DNA of 64,000 nucleotides from Cronobacter universalis NCTC 9529. Lineage in GTDB: Bacteria > Pseudomonadota > Gammaproteobacteria > Enterobacterales > Enterobacteriaceae. The stretch's first letter is position 1. Each line of letters starts with the position of its first letter. A model generated the notes under the pieces. It was not told where the DNA came from, ran no database searches, and was given only the letters and a program-made list of their open reading frames with translations. The stretch lies in contig NZ_CP012257.1 of assembly GCF_001277175.1 (NCBI RefSeq), forward strand, positions 2,728,001 to 2,792,000, written 5' to 3'. Below, piece after piece: positions 1 to 7,664 of this stretch. The position numbers and the translations under genes are program-made.

Positions 1-1
1 G

Positions 2-283
2 GCACAGAACGGCGCGATGTCTCTGAGCGCGCAGCAAAAAATCAGTCTGGTTTCGACAGGCGATATGCTGTTTGCCGGCAAGAAGAAGGTGACGCTGATT
101 GGCGGCGGCAGCTACCTGAAAATAGAGCAAGGGAAAATAGAGTACGGAACGACGGCCACCTATTTGCGCAAGGTGGAGCGGACAATGGTGGGCGCGCCGA
201 AGAATATGCCATTAAAAGTACACCGCGTGGGAACAGCCTATATTTATTCCGCGATTTACCAGCTACAGGACAAGCACGGCAAA
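2..283 (+). pseudogene. vgrG: 3' fragment of a second vgrG (T6SS spike), fused out of frame context
   Basis: The frame is open at the window edge and reads a typical VgrG DUF2345 tail: a repetitive beta-helix stretch with LSAQQKISLVSTGDMLFAGK, then a GGGSYLKI motif around residues 29-35 after the first Met. About 40 residues of C-terminal extension follow (IYQLQDKHGK). Near 281 the sequence runs straight into the antisense of the minus-strand vgrG, and the frame stays open to 1075 only as that antisense reading. I see no stop codon of its own, so the true 3' end has been lost. The start lies outside the window. It could be the tail of an intact upstream vgrG whose end was removed by rearrangement, or an assembly artefact. 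Confidence 0.7.
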
Positions 284-1897
284 CAGCCCTTTCGCCACGC
301 GGATAACGCCATATTCATCCGTTCTGAGTTCAAAACCCGCGCCACGCTGTTGACTCTGTTCATCCGTGATGTGGCCCTGATTCAGAGAAGATGCACCGAA
401 TGGAGTGGAGAGCGCGACATGCTCCTGCCCGCGCAGATCCTCCAGCCGCAGTTCATTGCGCGCCGCGGTGCGCAGGATGTTCTGGCTGCGGTTGTCGCGC
501 GTGACGATATCGGCATGTTCAGCGTCGTGAAACGCATGGGCGATATAAGGGCGGTCGATATTGCCGTCGTCATACGCAATGCTGACTTCGGTGCCGTCCA
601 GAAGCGGCGTGTGCCAGCCGAACGTTTCACCGGCATACGGCTTTGCCTGACGAACCCACAGGTAGTGATAACCTGGCTCGGCATCTTCACGGCTGAAATC
701 CAGCTTCACCCGGTAGCGGCCGGTATTGTCCAGCCAGGCGTACGTGTCATACGGCTCACGGCTCTCAATACGGGCGGGCAGCGTACCGTGAATTTCCGGG
801 CGGACAAGCTCCAACGGGCGATAATTCACCCGCTCGGAATAAGGAATGCCCCACAGCGAGACATGCAGGCGCGTATCGCGTGCGGCGCGGTACGTTGCGA
901 GCGTAATCAACATGCCCTCTTTCAGCGCGGTCACCGGGCTTTGTGGCGTTTCCAGCACCTGCCCTGGCGTGAGATGCGAGGCGTTGCTGAAAAGATGCAG
1001 GCGCGTGGCATTGTTCAGTTCGCGCTCATGGTGGATGCGCGCATAAAACGCGCCGCTTTCCGTTTCCGGCTCTGACGTCGCGTCGTCGCCCGCCTCAAGA
1101 AAGGGCGCGCCGTACCGGCAGTGCTCGCCGGTGGTAATAGCCTCGCTCCTTACCGTCACGGCAGAGTCCATTGGCGTATCAGCGGTGCGATAGTTGTAAT
1201 CCCGGGTGCGTACCATGCCGGTGGCCGTTTTCTGCCAGCACCGCACATCCCAGACGGCGTCTTGCGCGCCGTCATACAAGCCGGATGGCTCCCGGTATGG
1301 CACGCTGACGCCGAACACGCAGTTAAGCTGGCTGTCGCCAACGATAAGGGTTTCCAGTTGCGTCACCGCGTTCATTGCTGTGCGAAACCAGATCCCCACT
1401 TCAGAGAGAATGCGCTGAATAAATTCCAGATCGGTTTCCCGCCACTGGGTGATGAGTTCCCGCTGCGGATACGACCGCTCCAGCCGAAAATCAAAATCCG
1501 GCCCTTCCAGGCCGTGCGCGCGCAGTATCTGCTCCAGCAATTCAGGCACTGAGAGATTCTGGTAGACCGCGCAGCGGCGGGTCAGGCTCAGTAACGCCAG
1601 CCGCGAAGCGAGTGTCACCGCGTAGTGCGTCTGGTCTGCTGACGTTCCCAGCCATTCAAAACGGGTAATGACGCCATATATCTCGCGGCCAGAAAGCAGA
1701 CTCAGACTGGCGTATTTCAACAGAACGTCATCAGGCGCCAGGTCGCTCTGCGGTGCGGTGAATTCAATGCGCCACTGGTATGGCTCGCTAAGGGCTTCGC
1801 GCCCGTAAAAACTAAGTACGTCGGGTCGTACACGGCTGTGTGCAATTTCAAGCGTATAACGTGAAGGCTCACTAAACCCTTTACCGGAAATATCCAT
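263..1897 (-). CDS. vgrG: VgrG T6SS tip protein, 3'-truncated
   Basis: VgrG trimers form the spike on the Hcp tube of the T6SS and carry effectors. The 544-residue product has the phage gpD/gp27-like base domain over roughly residues 1-370. The gp5-like OB fold follows (IHGTLPARIES, then YAWLDNTGRYRVKLDF, with GTEVSIAYDDGNIDRPYI). It ends just as the DUF2345 needle begins: after RTDEYGVIRVAKGLF it reads AVLVL and stops. Full-length relatives continue for some 200 or more residues, so the needle is missing. The ATG at 1897 has a good AAAGGA site upstream. The truncation point coincides with the reversed vgrG tail at 2-283. Probably non-functional as a spike, or an N-terminal remnant. Confidence 0.85.
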   Translation of the reverse strand: MDISGKGFSEPSRYTLEIAHSRVRPDVLSFYGREALSEPYQWRIEFTAPQSDLAPDDVLLKYASLSLLSGREIYGVITRFEWLGTSADQTHYAVTLASRLALLSLTRRCAVYQNLSVPELLEQILRAHGLEGPDFDFRLERSYPQRELITQWRETDLEFIQRILSEVGIWFRTAMNAVTQLETLIVGDSQLNCVFGVSVPYREPSGLYDGAQDAVWDVRCWQKTATGMVRTRDYNYRTADTPMDSAVTVRSEAITTGEHCRYGAPFLEAGDDATSEPETESGAFYARIHHERELNNATRLHLFSNASHLTPGQVLETPQSPVTALKEGMLITLATYRAARDTRLHVSLWGIPYSERVNYRPLELVRPEIHGTLPARIESREPYDTYAWLDNTGRYRVKLDFSREDAEPGYHYLWVRQAKPYAGETFGWHTPLLDGTEVSIAYDDGNIDRPYIAHAFHDAEHADIVTRDNRSQNILRTAARNELRLEDLRGQEHVALSTPFGASSLNQGHITDEQSQQRGAGFELRTDEYGVIRVAKGLFAVLVL

Positions 1898-2254
1898 CCT
1901 TCATTCCTTTGAAAAAGATTGCCGCTTCCGGCAATCGGTTGATCATTTTTTAATAACGCGAAAAACAGGATAAGTCGCAAAAAAATCGGGTCAATCGGGG
2001 AAAAGGTAATAAATCATTTTTAGCCAGAGTTATTTCCATGCGAAGCTTGCCATAGCGATAACGCCAGTAAAGCCATGCGTTTATTTTTATTTTCTTGCCT
2101 GCCAGAATTTAAACTGAATTATATTTACCACGCAAATCAATCAACTTATTAAATAAATAATAAAAATGAATAGATTTATAAACGAATGTTTTTCAGGGAG
2201 TAAGAAATACCGTTTCGCTGATAAGTAGTCTTCAGATGACGCATAACGGGTATA
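1898..2254. other. AT-rich intergenic region between vgrG and yeeO
   Basis: No ORF with family resemblance on either strand. The segment is clearly more AT-rich than its neighbours, especially 2080-2200. It should hold the promoter of the leftward vgrG, but I see no convincing -35/-10 pair. Confidence 0.5.
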
Positions 2255-2288
2255 AAAAAGCCCGCTTTTTAGCGGGCTTTTTGCTTTT
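2255..2288. terminator. Bidirectional rho-independent terminator, copy 1 of a repeated sequence
   Basis: Twelve-base arms (AAAAAGCCCGCT / AGCGGGCTTTTT) with a TTTT loop, A-run on the left and T-run on the right. It terminates the leftward yeeO, which ends at 2300. The 34 bases are identical to the tRNA-Asn terminator at 4045-4078 and differ by one base from 7559-7592. Confidence 0.85.
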
Positions 2289-2299
2289 CTGCTTAAGGC

Positions 2300-3772
2300 T
2301 TACATCGCCTTCGGTTGCCCCGGCGGTGCGGGTGTGTCCAGCACCACGGGCCGCTTCGGCGGGCGCGGATATTTCTGTAGCCACTTGCCGCTCACCATGC
2401 GCCAGTAGAAGAAGACGCCGCGCACGGCCCAGTCGAGGAACATGCCGAGCCACACGCCCACAACGCCCATGCCGAGCACGATCCCGAGCGTATACCCCGC
2501 CACGACGCGACAGCCCCACATGCCGAGCATCGATACCCACATCGCAAAGCGCGCGTCGCGCGCGCCTTTAAGCCCCGCCGGGAGCACCCACGAGGCCGCC
2601 CAGATCGGCATAAACGCCGCGTTGAGCCACAGCAGGACTTTTACGACCTCTTTCACATCGTCTTCATGGGTATAAAACGAGGCGAACAGCCCGGCGAACG
2701 GCGCGCTCACCCAGGCGATAGCGGTCAGCATAATCGTTGAAAGCCAGAAAACGTGGCGCAGCTCGCGCTCGGCCTGGCCAATCTGCCCTTTGCCGAGACG
2801 TTTACCGGTGATGATAGTGGAAGCAGAGCCGAGCGCGTTCCCCGGCAGGTTAATCAGCGCGGCGACCGAGAACGCGATAAAGTTGCCGGCAATCACGTTG
2901 GTGCCCATGCCCGCCACAAACATCTGCGTCAAGAGTTTGCCGCCGTTAAACAGCACCGATTCAATACTCGCAGGCAGTCCGATGCCGAGCACTTCCCAGA
3001 GAATATTGAGCTTAAGCGGCGAAAAATAGCTTTTAAGCGAAATGCGCAGCGCCGGGTTAAAGCCAATCATCAGCACATAAAGAATAGCGATAGCGCCGAT
3101 ATAGCGCGAAATAGTGAGCCCCAGCCCGGCGCCGATAAAACCGAGGCCGTGCCAGGAAAATAGCCCGTAAATCAGAAAACCGCTGATCACGATATTCAGG
3201 ATGTTCATCCCGCCGTTAATCAGCAGCGGGATTTTGGTATTGCCCGCCCCGCGCAGCGCGCCGCTGCCAATAAGCGCGATGGCCGCCGCCGGGTAGCTCC
3301 AGGCGGTCAGTTGCAGGTAAATGAGCGCGAGTTCTTTCACCTGTGGCGTCGCCTCGCCCGCCACCACGTCGATGATGTATTCACCGGTCACATGCACCAG
3401 CGCCGCCAGCAGAATCGAGACGAGAGTCATCAGCACCAGCGACTGCCTGGCCGCCGCTCTCGCCCGCTTGCGATCGCGCTTGCCGAGGCTGAACGCCACC
3501 ACGACGGTCGTCCCTAAATCCACCGCGGCGAAAAAGGAGAGCACCACCATATTGAAGCTGTCGGCCAGGCCCACGCCCGCCATCGCTTCTTTGCCGAGCC
3601 AGCTTACAAGGAACGTGCTCAACACGCCCATCAGCAGTACGCAGGTGTTTTCCAGCAGGATAGGCACCGCCAGCGGCGTGATTTCGCGCCAGAACAGGAC
3701 CCGATAGCTTTTTCTTTTCTTGTACCAGGGCGTACGAGCGATAGCCTGGCGAACGGTGGTGGTTACACTCAA
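2300..3772 (-). CDS. yeeO: YeeO, MATE-family flavin/peptide exporter
   Basis: Inner-membrane multidrug-and-toxin-extrusion carrier with about 12 membrane segments in two related halves. E. coli YeeO has been reported to export FMN/FAD. The 490 residues match YeeO closely: WYKKRKSYRVLFWREITPLA near the N terminus, then VLLMGVLSTFLVSWLGKEAM, the GSGALRGAGNTKIPLLINGG half-repeat signature, and a basic proline-rich tail (KYPRPPKRP). The E. coli protein has a longer N-terminal extension that is not seen here. The neighbouring tRNA-Asn reproduces E. coli synteny (asnW-yeeO-asnU). A terminator lies just beyond the stop. Confidence 0.9.
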   Translation of the reverse strand: MSVTTTVRQAIARTPWYKKRKSYRVLFWREITPLAVPILLENTCVLLMGVLSTFLVSWLGKEAMAGVGLADSFNMVVLSFFAAVDLGTTVVVAFSLGKRDRKRARAAARQSLVLMTLVSILLAALVHVTGEYIIDVVAGEATPQVKELALIYLQLTAWSYPAAAIALIGSGALRGAGNTKIPLLINGGMNILNIVISGFLIYGLFSWHGLGFIGAGLGLTISRYIGAIAILYVLMIGFNPALRISLKSYFSPLKLNILWEVLGIGLPASIESVLFNGGKLLTQMFVAGMGTNVIAGNFIAFSVAALINLPGNALGSASTIITGKRLGKGQIGQAERELRHVFWLSTIMLTAIAWVSAPFAGLFASFYTHEDDVKEVVKVLLWLNAAFMPIWAASWVLPAGLKGARDARFAMWVSMLGMWGCRVVAGYTLGIVLGMGVVGVWLGMFLDWAVRGVFFYWRMVSGKWLQKYPRPPKRPVVLDTPAPPGQPKAM

Positions 3773-3919
3773 AATGAACCTGCGCGTGAAAGTTGAAACC
3801 TCATTTCAAATAATGAGTTAGAACCCGCGATCCTGCAAAGGCTTTCCACGGATATTGCCGGAAAATAGCGCGTAATGTTCATAGAATGTCCGAACGCGCA
3901 GGCCGAAGGCAAATGGCAT

Positions 3920-3947
3920 TTGACAATTGGCGCGGGGCCGCTATGAT
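3920..3947 (+). promoter_or_regulatory. Sigma-70 promoter of tRNA-Asn
   Basis: A perfect -35 TTGACA (3920-3925), a 16-base spacer and -10 TATGAT (3942-3947), with initiation expected near 3954 just before the mature tRNA. The GC-rich bases after the -10 suit a stable-RNA promoter. Confidence 0.8.
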
Positions 3948-3962
3948 TAGCCTCCACACGAT

Positions 3963-4038
3963 TCCTCTGTAGTTCAGTCGGTAGAACGGCGGACTGTTAA
4001 TCCGTATGTCACTGGTTCGAGTCCAGTCAGAGGAGCCA
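3963..4038 (+). tRNA. asnT/asnU family: tRNA-Asn (anticodon GTT)
   Basis: A 76-base cloverleaf: acceptor TCCTCTG pairs with CAGAGGA, the anticodon arm reads GGACTGTTAATCC with GTT, the T-arm has GGTTCGAGTCC, and the CCA is encoded. I believe it is identical or nearly so to E. coli tRNA-Asn. A terminator follows within seven bases. tRNA-Asn genes at this chromosomal position are integration sites in E. coli, and here accessory T6SS genes begin immediately downstream. Confidence 0.98.
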
Positions 4039-4044
4039 GATTCA

Positions 4045-4078
4045 AAAAAGCCCGCTTTTTAGCGGGCTTTTTGCTTTT
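4045..4078 (+). terminator. tRNA-Asn terminator, copy 2 of the repeat
   Basis: AAAAAGCCCGCT / AGCGGGCTTTTT stem, TTTT loop, then GCTTTTT. It follows the tRNA CCA directly and forms the left boundary of the accessory block. Confidence 0.9.
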
Positions 4079-4405
4079 TCTTTAGCGTACTGTCGTCAAA
4101 CTTCCTCCCTCTATATTGTGACCTCAGTGCTCCATAGATTCCGCGCATGATGCATTTTTTATGACGTAAACCCACATGTCATAAAAAACACTTAAAAATA
4201 AATCTCTGCGATGTCAGTAACTATCTGCGTTGCATCGGGTAAAACTCGCGGTTTGATAACGCCAGCATCACTCCGACACCGCAGAGATGTGCCCAAGCCA
4301 ATGACATCGGCCGTAAGATTCAACGGCACACACCGGAGCATTGTCTGATCAATATTCCATTATTTTTTAAAGTTTAATATCCCCAAACGAAAGCCAGGCA
4401 GGCAG
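4079..4405. other. Non-coding stretch downstream of tRNA-Asn
   Basis: No supportable gene. It contains an AT-rich inverted repeat (listed separately). Complementary 9-mers ATCTCTGCG (4202-4210) and CGCAGAGAT (4280-4288), and 7-mers GATGTCA (4210-4216) and TGACATC (4302-4308), are also present; their order would give interleaved rather than nested pairing. It presumably includes the promoter for the DUF3304/DUF2235 cassette. Confidence 0.5.
4155..4188. repeat. Perfect 11-bp inverted repeat
   Basis: TTTTTTATGAC at 4155-4165 and its exact complement GTCATAAAAAA at 4178-4188, with a 12-base loop. It could be a weak bidirectional terminator or an operator/recombination site at the island edge. 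Confidence 0.6.
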
Positions 4406-4591
4406 GGAATAAAAATGGGGTTTTATCGTCGGCTCGAAAAAATAGATGCGGCAGTTAACCAGGGATATGCCCGCTGGGGCAAATGGATCTGGTTTGGGTT
4501 ATCACTCCCGGTGATGATTTACGCCGCCTGGCTGGTGTGGGCAAGTATCTGGGGACCGCCAACCGGGGCGGTAACGCTGATAATTCATAGC
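4406..4591 (+). repeat. Direct repeat unit A (5' half of the DUF3304 gene)
   Basis: Nearly identical, with a handful of substitutions, to 5137-5322. It spans the ribosome-binding region and roughly the first 59 codons, which encode the membrane anchor. Similarity drops abruptly after the codons for TLIIHS. Confidence 0.9.
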
Positions 4592-4924
4592 GAACTGGAT
4601 CGTCCGGTTCTGGGCTTTAGTGTTAATGGTGTGGCGGGTTCCAATGCATCAGCCCATGGCGGTGGTGGTGCTACATGTTGCGGCAGCATTGAAGGTAAGA
4701 CAGCAGAGGTTATCTGGACGTTAGATATAACACACGAGCAATATTTGAACGGTATGCGTTTAGAAACTCGCCGTGTCGTTATACCACTCCCAAAGCGTGA
4801 ATGGGGAGAAGACAACTTACATGTTCATTTCTTACCGGGCGATAAAGTATGGCTGGGCTGGAGTAAGGATGCCTGGTCACCCTATGAGAAGCGCCCGGAT
4901 AATATTAAACAACCGAAGAGTTAA
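4415..4924 (+). CDS. DUF3304-like membrane-anchored protein 1, putative T6SS immunity protein
   Basis: 169 residues. A cytoplasmic basic N terminus (MGFYRRLEKIDAAV) is followed by one membrane segment around residues 27-48 (WFGLSLPVMIYAAWLVWASIW). The rest is probably periplasmic: GAVTLIIHSELDRPVLGFSVNG, a CCG motif, and PLPKREWGEDNLHVHFLPGDKV. This layout resembles DUF3304 proteins, which occur beside DUF2235 phospholipase effectors of T6SS. A periplasmic immunity role is inferred from that context and not shown by sequence alone. AGGGAA precedes the ATG. The gene lies 10 bases before a DUF2235 stump. Its first 60 residues are almost identical to the second copy at 5146 and the remainder is diverged. 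Confidence 0.7.
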   Translation: MGFYRRLEKIDAAVNQGYARWGKWIWFGLSLPVMIYAAWLVWASIWGPPTGAVTLIIHSELDRPVLGFSVNGVAGSNASAHGGGGATCCGSIEGKTAEVIWTLDITHEQYLNGMRLETRRVVIPLPKREWGEDNLHVHFLPGDKVWLGWSKDAWSPYEKRPDNIKQPKS

Positions 4925-4934
4925 AGGGAAAATA

Positions 4935-5087
4935 ATGGATATGGATATAGAAAGTCTGATAGCTGCGGCAAGCCGCGCCCAACAAGACAGTGAGCATAAG
5001 CTTGGAACTTGTTCACGTATCTGGCATATCGGTTTCTTTTTTGATGGCATGGGTCGCAATATTGAGCGGGAAGCGGCGGCTGATTAA
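4935..5087 (+). pseudogene. Orphan 5' tip of a DUF2235 effector gene
   Basis: Fifty codons with a ribosome site (AAAGGGAA) and stop. The product MDMDIESLIAAASRAQ... through FFFDGMGRN parallels residues 1-40 of the full-length DUF2235 protein at 5692. It then ends in REAAAD, where the long copy reads QDAAKNRF. The catalytic part is missing altogether, so this is a stump left when one copy of the cassette was deleted or replaced. The second Met (4941) aligns better with the start of the long copy. A stable peptide is possible but unlikely. Confidence 0.8.
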
Positions 5088-5136
5088 TATTTAATAATTA
5101 TGTAAACCGCCTTAAAAATAAACGTCACACTGACAA

Positions 5137-5322
5137 GGAATAAAAATGGGATTTTATCGTCGGCTCGAAAAAATAGATGCGGCAGTTAACCGGGGATATA
5201 CCCGCTGGGGCAAATGGATCTGGTTTGAGTTATCACTCCCGGTGATGATTTACGCCGCCTGGCTGGTGTGGGCAAGTATCTGGGGACCGCCAACCGGGGC
5301 GGTAACGCTGATAATTCATAGT
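5137..5322 (+). repeat. Direct repeat unit B (5' half of the second DUF3304 gene)
   Basis: Partner of 4406-4591, 731 bases downstream, in the same orientation. Together the repeats show tandem duplication of an immunity/effector cassette. Confidence 0.9.
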
Positions 5323-5673
5323 AATCTTGATCGTCCCATCCGAGGGTTTAGTATTAATGGTATAGCGGGAGGTAATACTTTCGCTCGAAATAAAAGCAAC
5401 CCTTATTCATCTGATACTGGTGGGGTAACCTGTTGTGGTAATATAAGCGGTAATACAGCTGTGATTATATGGACGGTCGATTATACACTGACACAATACA
5501 ATGCAGGAGTAAGAACTGAAGTACATAAGGTAAGAGTCCCACTCCCTAAGCGTAATTGGGGCGAAAATTATCTCCATGTTTATTTTCTTGAAAAGAATAA
5601 AGTGTATTTATGGTGGAGCACTAATTTTTCTCATCCTGATATCGATTCTTTATCTAATGATAAAAAAAATTAA
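5146..5673 (+). CDS. DUF3304-like membrane-anchored protein 2, putative immunity protein of the downstream DUF2235 protein
   Basis: 175 residues. Residues 1-60 are nearly the same as in the first copy (membrane segment about 27-48). From residue 60 on it keeps the family pattern (LDRPIRGFSINGIAGG, TCCGN, PLPKRNWGENYLHVYFL) but with many changes and an insertion (NKSNPYSSD). The variable part is the presumably periplasmic face that would bind an effector. AAGGAA precedes the ATG. It ends 18 bases before the full-length DUF2235 gene, so it is the likely cognate partner. The immunity role is inferred from context. Confidence 0.7.
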   Translation: MGFYRRLEKIDAAVNRGYTRWGKWIWFELSLPVMIYAAWLVWASIWGPPTGAVTLIIHSNLDRPIRGFSINGIAGGNTFARNKSNPYSSDTGGVTCCGNISGNTAVIIWTVDYTLTQYNAGVRTEVHKVRVPLPKRNWGENYLHVYFLEKNKVYLWWSTNFSHPDIDSLSNDKKN

Positions 5674-5691
5674 TCAAAAGGAGTCAAAATA

Positions 5692-7485
5692 ATGGATATA
5701 GAATCTCTGATTGCAGCGGCAAGCCGCGCCCAGCAGGCCAGCGAGCATAATATTGGTAATTGTTCACGTATCTGGCATGTCGCTTTATTTTTTGATGGCA
5801 TAGGTCGTAATATTGAACAGGATGCAGCGAAGAATCGTTTTAGCAACATTGCAAAGTTGTTCAGAGCCTATCCAATTTCGCAAATGAATACCTCACATAC
5901 GAGTTATTCCAAGTTTTATTTTTCAGGTCTCGGCACCCCCTTCCATGAAGATTTAACAACAAAACTTCACACCCTTCTGGATAGCGCGCAAGACACTGCG
6001 CTGGATGATTTAAAAGATCAACCCAAAGAGATGGCAAAAGACGCCGGCAAAGAGATACTGAAGGGCAATAACTGGTATGAGGTTTTAAAAGAGAGCGGTA
6101 AGAAACTGCTTAACCCTACCGAATGGCGCAATCTGGTGACGGGTATTGTTACTGATATCGTAAAAAAAGTCGGTATTGAGGCGACGCCCTGTATACGTGA
6201 TAACCCGCTGGTTGCTGATATTCTGGTTACGGGAGTAGATACACGGATAACATCTGCCAAAGTGCGTTTTAAAGAATATTTTGAAAGAGCCAAAGCCAGT
6301 AGCGAAGTTCCCATCAAACTTATCTCCGTCTCCCTGTTTGGTTTCGATCTTGGCGCCACACTGGTGCGGAAATTTATTGATGAATTTCTGAGCGAGATGT
6401 GCCAGAAGCAAGGCGACAGCTACACCTGGCAGGGTATTCCGGTAGATATTATTTTTACCGGGCTGTTTGACTGTTCACGGGATACTGCCGCCAGTAACAA
6501 TAATGGTCTGGACTACGTTATCAGCGCCGCTGGCGGGCCATTACGCTCGCTCAGCGTGATGTTTGGCAGAAAATATATCGACCACTTTTCGGTGTTGCCG
6601 CAGGCGGTGAAGAACGCTCTGCATCTGGTGGCGGCGCATGAGCGACGGGTGTGGCGTTGCCTGTACCGGCTTGGCAGTAACCATCCCAGGCATCGGGAAG
6701 AGCTAATGCCGGGCTGCAGCGAAGATATCGGCGGTGGGCTGAAACCCGGCGAGCAGAAACCCAGTGCAGAGTTATGCCGGGTCGCCCTGCAGCGTATGTA
6801 CCGGGAAGCGACGATGGCTGGCGTGCCGTTTCCTGATTTCCGTACTCTTGATAAAACAGATACTGATGTCGCCAGCTATTTCATCATGCAGGATAACGTT
6901 AAAAACGCGTCCGTAGAGCAGTGGGTGCAGCGTTATCAAAAAGCTGTGCAGTACAAAGCCGTCAGCCCCTCCTCGCAAAATCTGCATCTTGACAGCTATT
7001 TTGAGTGGCTGGGGCTGCAATATTATCAGTACCGCTGTGAGCGCCAGCAGCTGGAGAAGCATCAGGCAGAAATCACGCTGGCGGCGGGCAACAGCGCCGG
7101 GCTGCTGGGAATAACCCCGCAGGGCAAGGAGCAGGGGATGAATATCCAGGATAAAATAGAGGTCCTGGACCGCCACTGGGGCTGGTTAGATGAGATTAAT
7201 GATGCCGCCTTCGCATTGATTAATACGATTGAAAACCCCGGCCCGCATGATACACAGATGCGGCTTTTCCCGGATGTTTACGAGCCTGCCTACCAGCGGG
7301 CGAAGTGGTTTCACCAGTGCAGGATTAACGCTTATCTCGGAGAAGCGCCACCGCAGCCCTGGTTTACTGCCACGCCGGAAATATTCGCTTATTTTGTCCA
7401 TGACCTGATCACGGTTGACAGAGGGGCGCGCATTTCGCGGGATTTTCTGGTGGTACGCGCATCGGAAATTCCCCAGGCTGAATAA
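5692..7485 (+). CDS. DUF2235 (Tle1-type) T6SS-associated hydrolase-fold protein with altered nucleophile elbow
   Basis: 597 residues, with AAGGAG upstream. DUF2235 proteins are alpha/beta hydrolases; the Tle1 group are T6SS phospholipase effectors with Ser-Asp-His triads. Here the N-terminal IWHVALFFDGIGRN (residues 28-40) fits the family's FFDGTGN strand. The candidate Asp site is FTGLFDCSRD (D260/D264), and the candidate His lies in ALHLVAAHERR (H311/H316). The nucleophile motif expected as G-F-S-R-G reads G-F-D-L-G (217-221, codon GAT at 6346-6348). It therefore lacks the serine at that position. No signal peptide or membrane segment is apparent, as expected for a T6SS cargo. The preceding DUF3304 genes support the assignment. 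It may be an inactive or divergent member. Confidence 0.8.
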   Translation: MDIESLIAAASRAQQASEHNIGNCSRIWHVALFFDGIGRNIEQDAAKNRFSNIAKLFRAYPISQMNTSHTSYSKFYFSGLGTPFHEDLTTKLHTLLDSAQDTALDDLKDQPKEMAKDAGKEILKGNNWYEVLKESGKKLLNPTEWRNLVTGIVTDIVKKVGIEATPCIRDNPLVADILVTGVDTRITSAKVRFKEYFERAKASSEVPIKLISVSLFGFDLGATLVRKFIDEFLSEMCQKQGDSYTWQGIPVDIIFTGLFDCSRDTAASNNNGLDYVISAAGGPLRSLSVMFGRKYIDHFSVLPQAVKNALHLVAAHERRVWRCLYRLGSNHPRHREELMPGCSEDIGGGLKPGEQKPSAELCRVALQRMYREATMAGVPFPDFRTLDKTDTDVASYFIMQDNVKNASVEQWVQRYQKAVQYKAVSPSSQNLHLDSYFEWLGLQYYQYRCERQQLEKHQAEITLAAGNSAGLLGITPQGKEQGMNIQDKIEVLDRHWGWLDEINDAAFALINTIENPGPHDTQMRLFPDVYEPAYQRAKWFHQCRINAYLGEAPPQPWFTATPEIFAYFVHDLITVDRGARISRDFLVVRASEIPQAE

Positions 7486-7558
7486 GCGGAAAAGGCAATA
7501 CGGCGTTTAGCTTATCAGGCTGTTCATAGCGAAAGTGTGCCTGTTAATAACAGATATT

Positions 7559-7592
7559 AAAAAGCCCGCTTTTTAGCGTGCTTTTTGCTTTT
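7559..7592 (+). terminator. Terminator, copy 3 of the tRNA-Asn terminator repeat
   Basis: Same 34 bases as 4045-4078 except one (AGCGTGC in place of AGCGGGC), which puts a mismatch in the stem. It lies 73 bases after the DUF2235 stop codon and marks the right edge of the accessory block. Confidence 0.8.
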
Positions 7593-7636
7593 GGATGTTC
7601 GCGCGCCAGGAAAGACGTGCGCCACACCGCAGACAT

Positions 7637-7662
7637 AAAAAAACCGCCGAAGCGGTTTTTTT
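7637..7662 (-). terminator. tmaR terminator
   Basis: AACCGC / GCGGTT stem flanked by A and T runs, starting two bases beyond the tmaR stop codon. It can work in both directions. Confidence 0.85.
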
Positions 7663-7664
7663 AC

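Noticed and set aside
17..1075. Long plus-strand frame of 352 codons
   Set aside because: Only the first ~89 codons look like protein (VgrG tail); the rest is the antisense of the minus-strand vgrG.
3963..4038. Duplicate of the tRNA-Asn 3' end as a classical att site
   Set aside because: No second copy of the tRNA 3' end was found in the window; only the terminator downstream of it is repeated, and no integrase gene is present.
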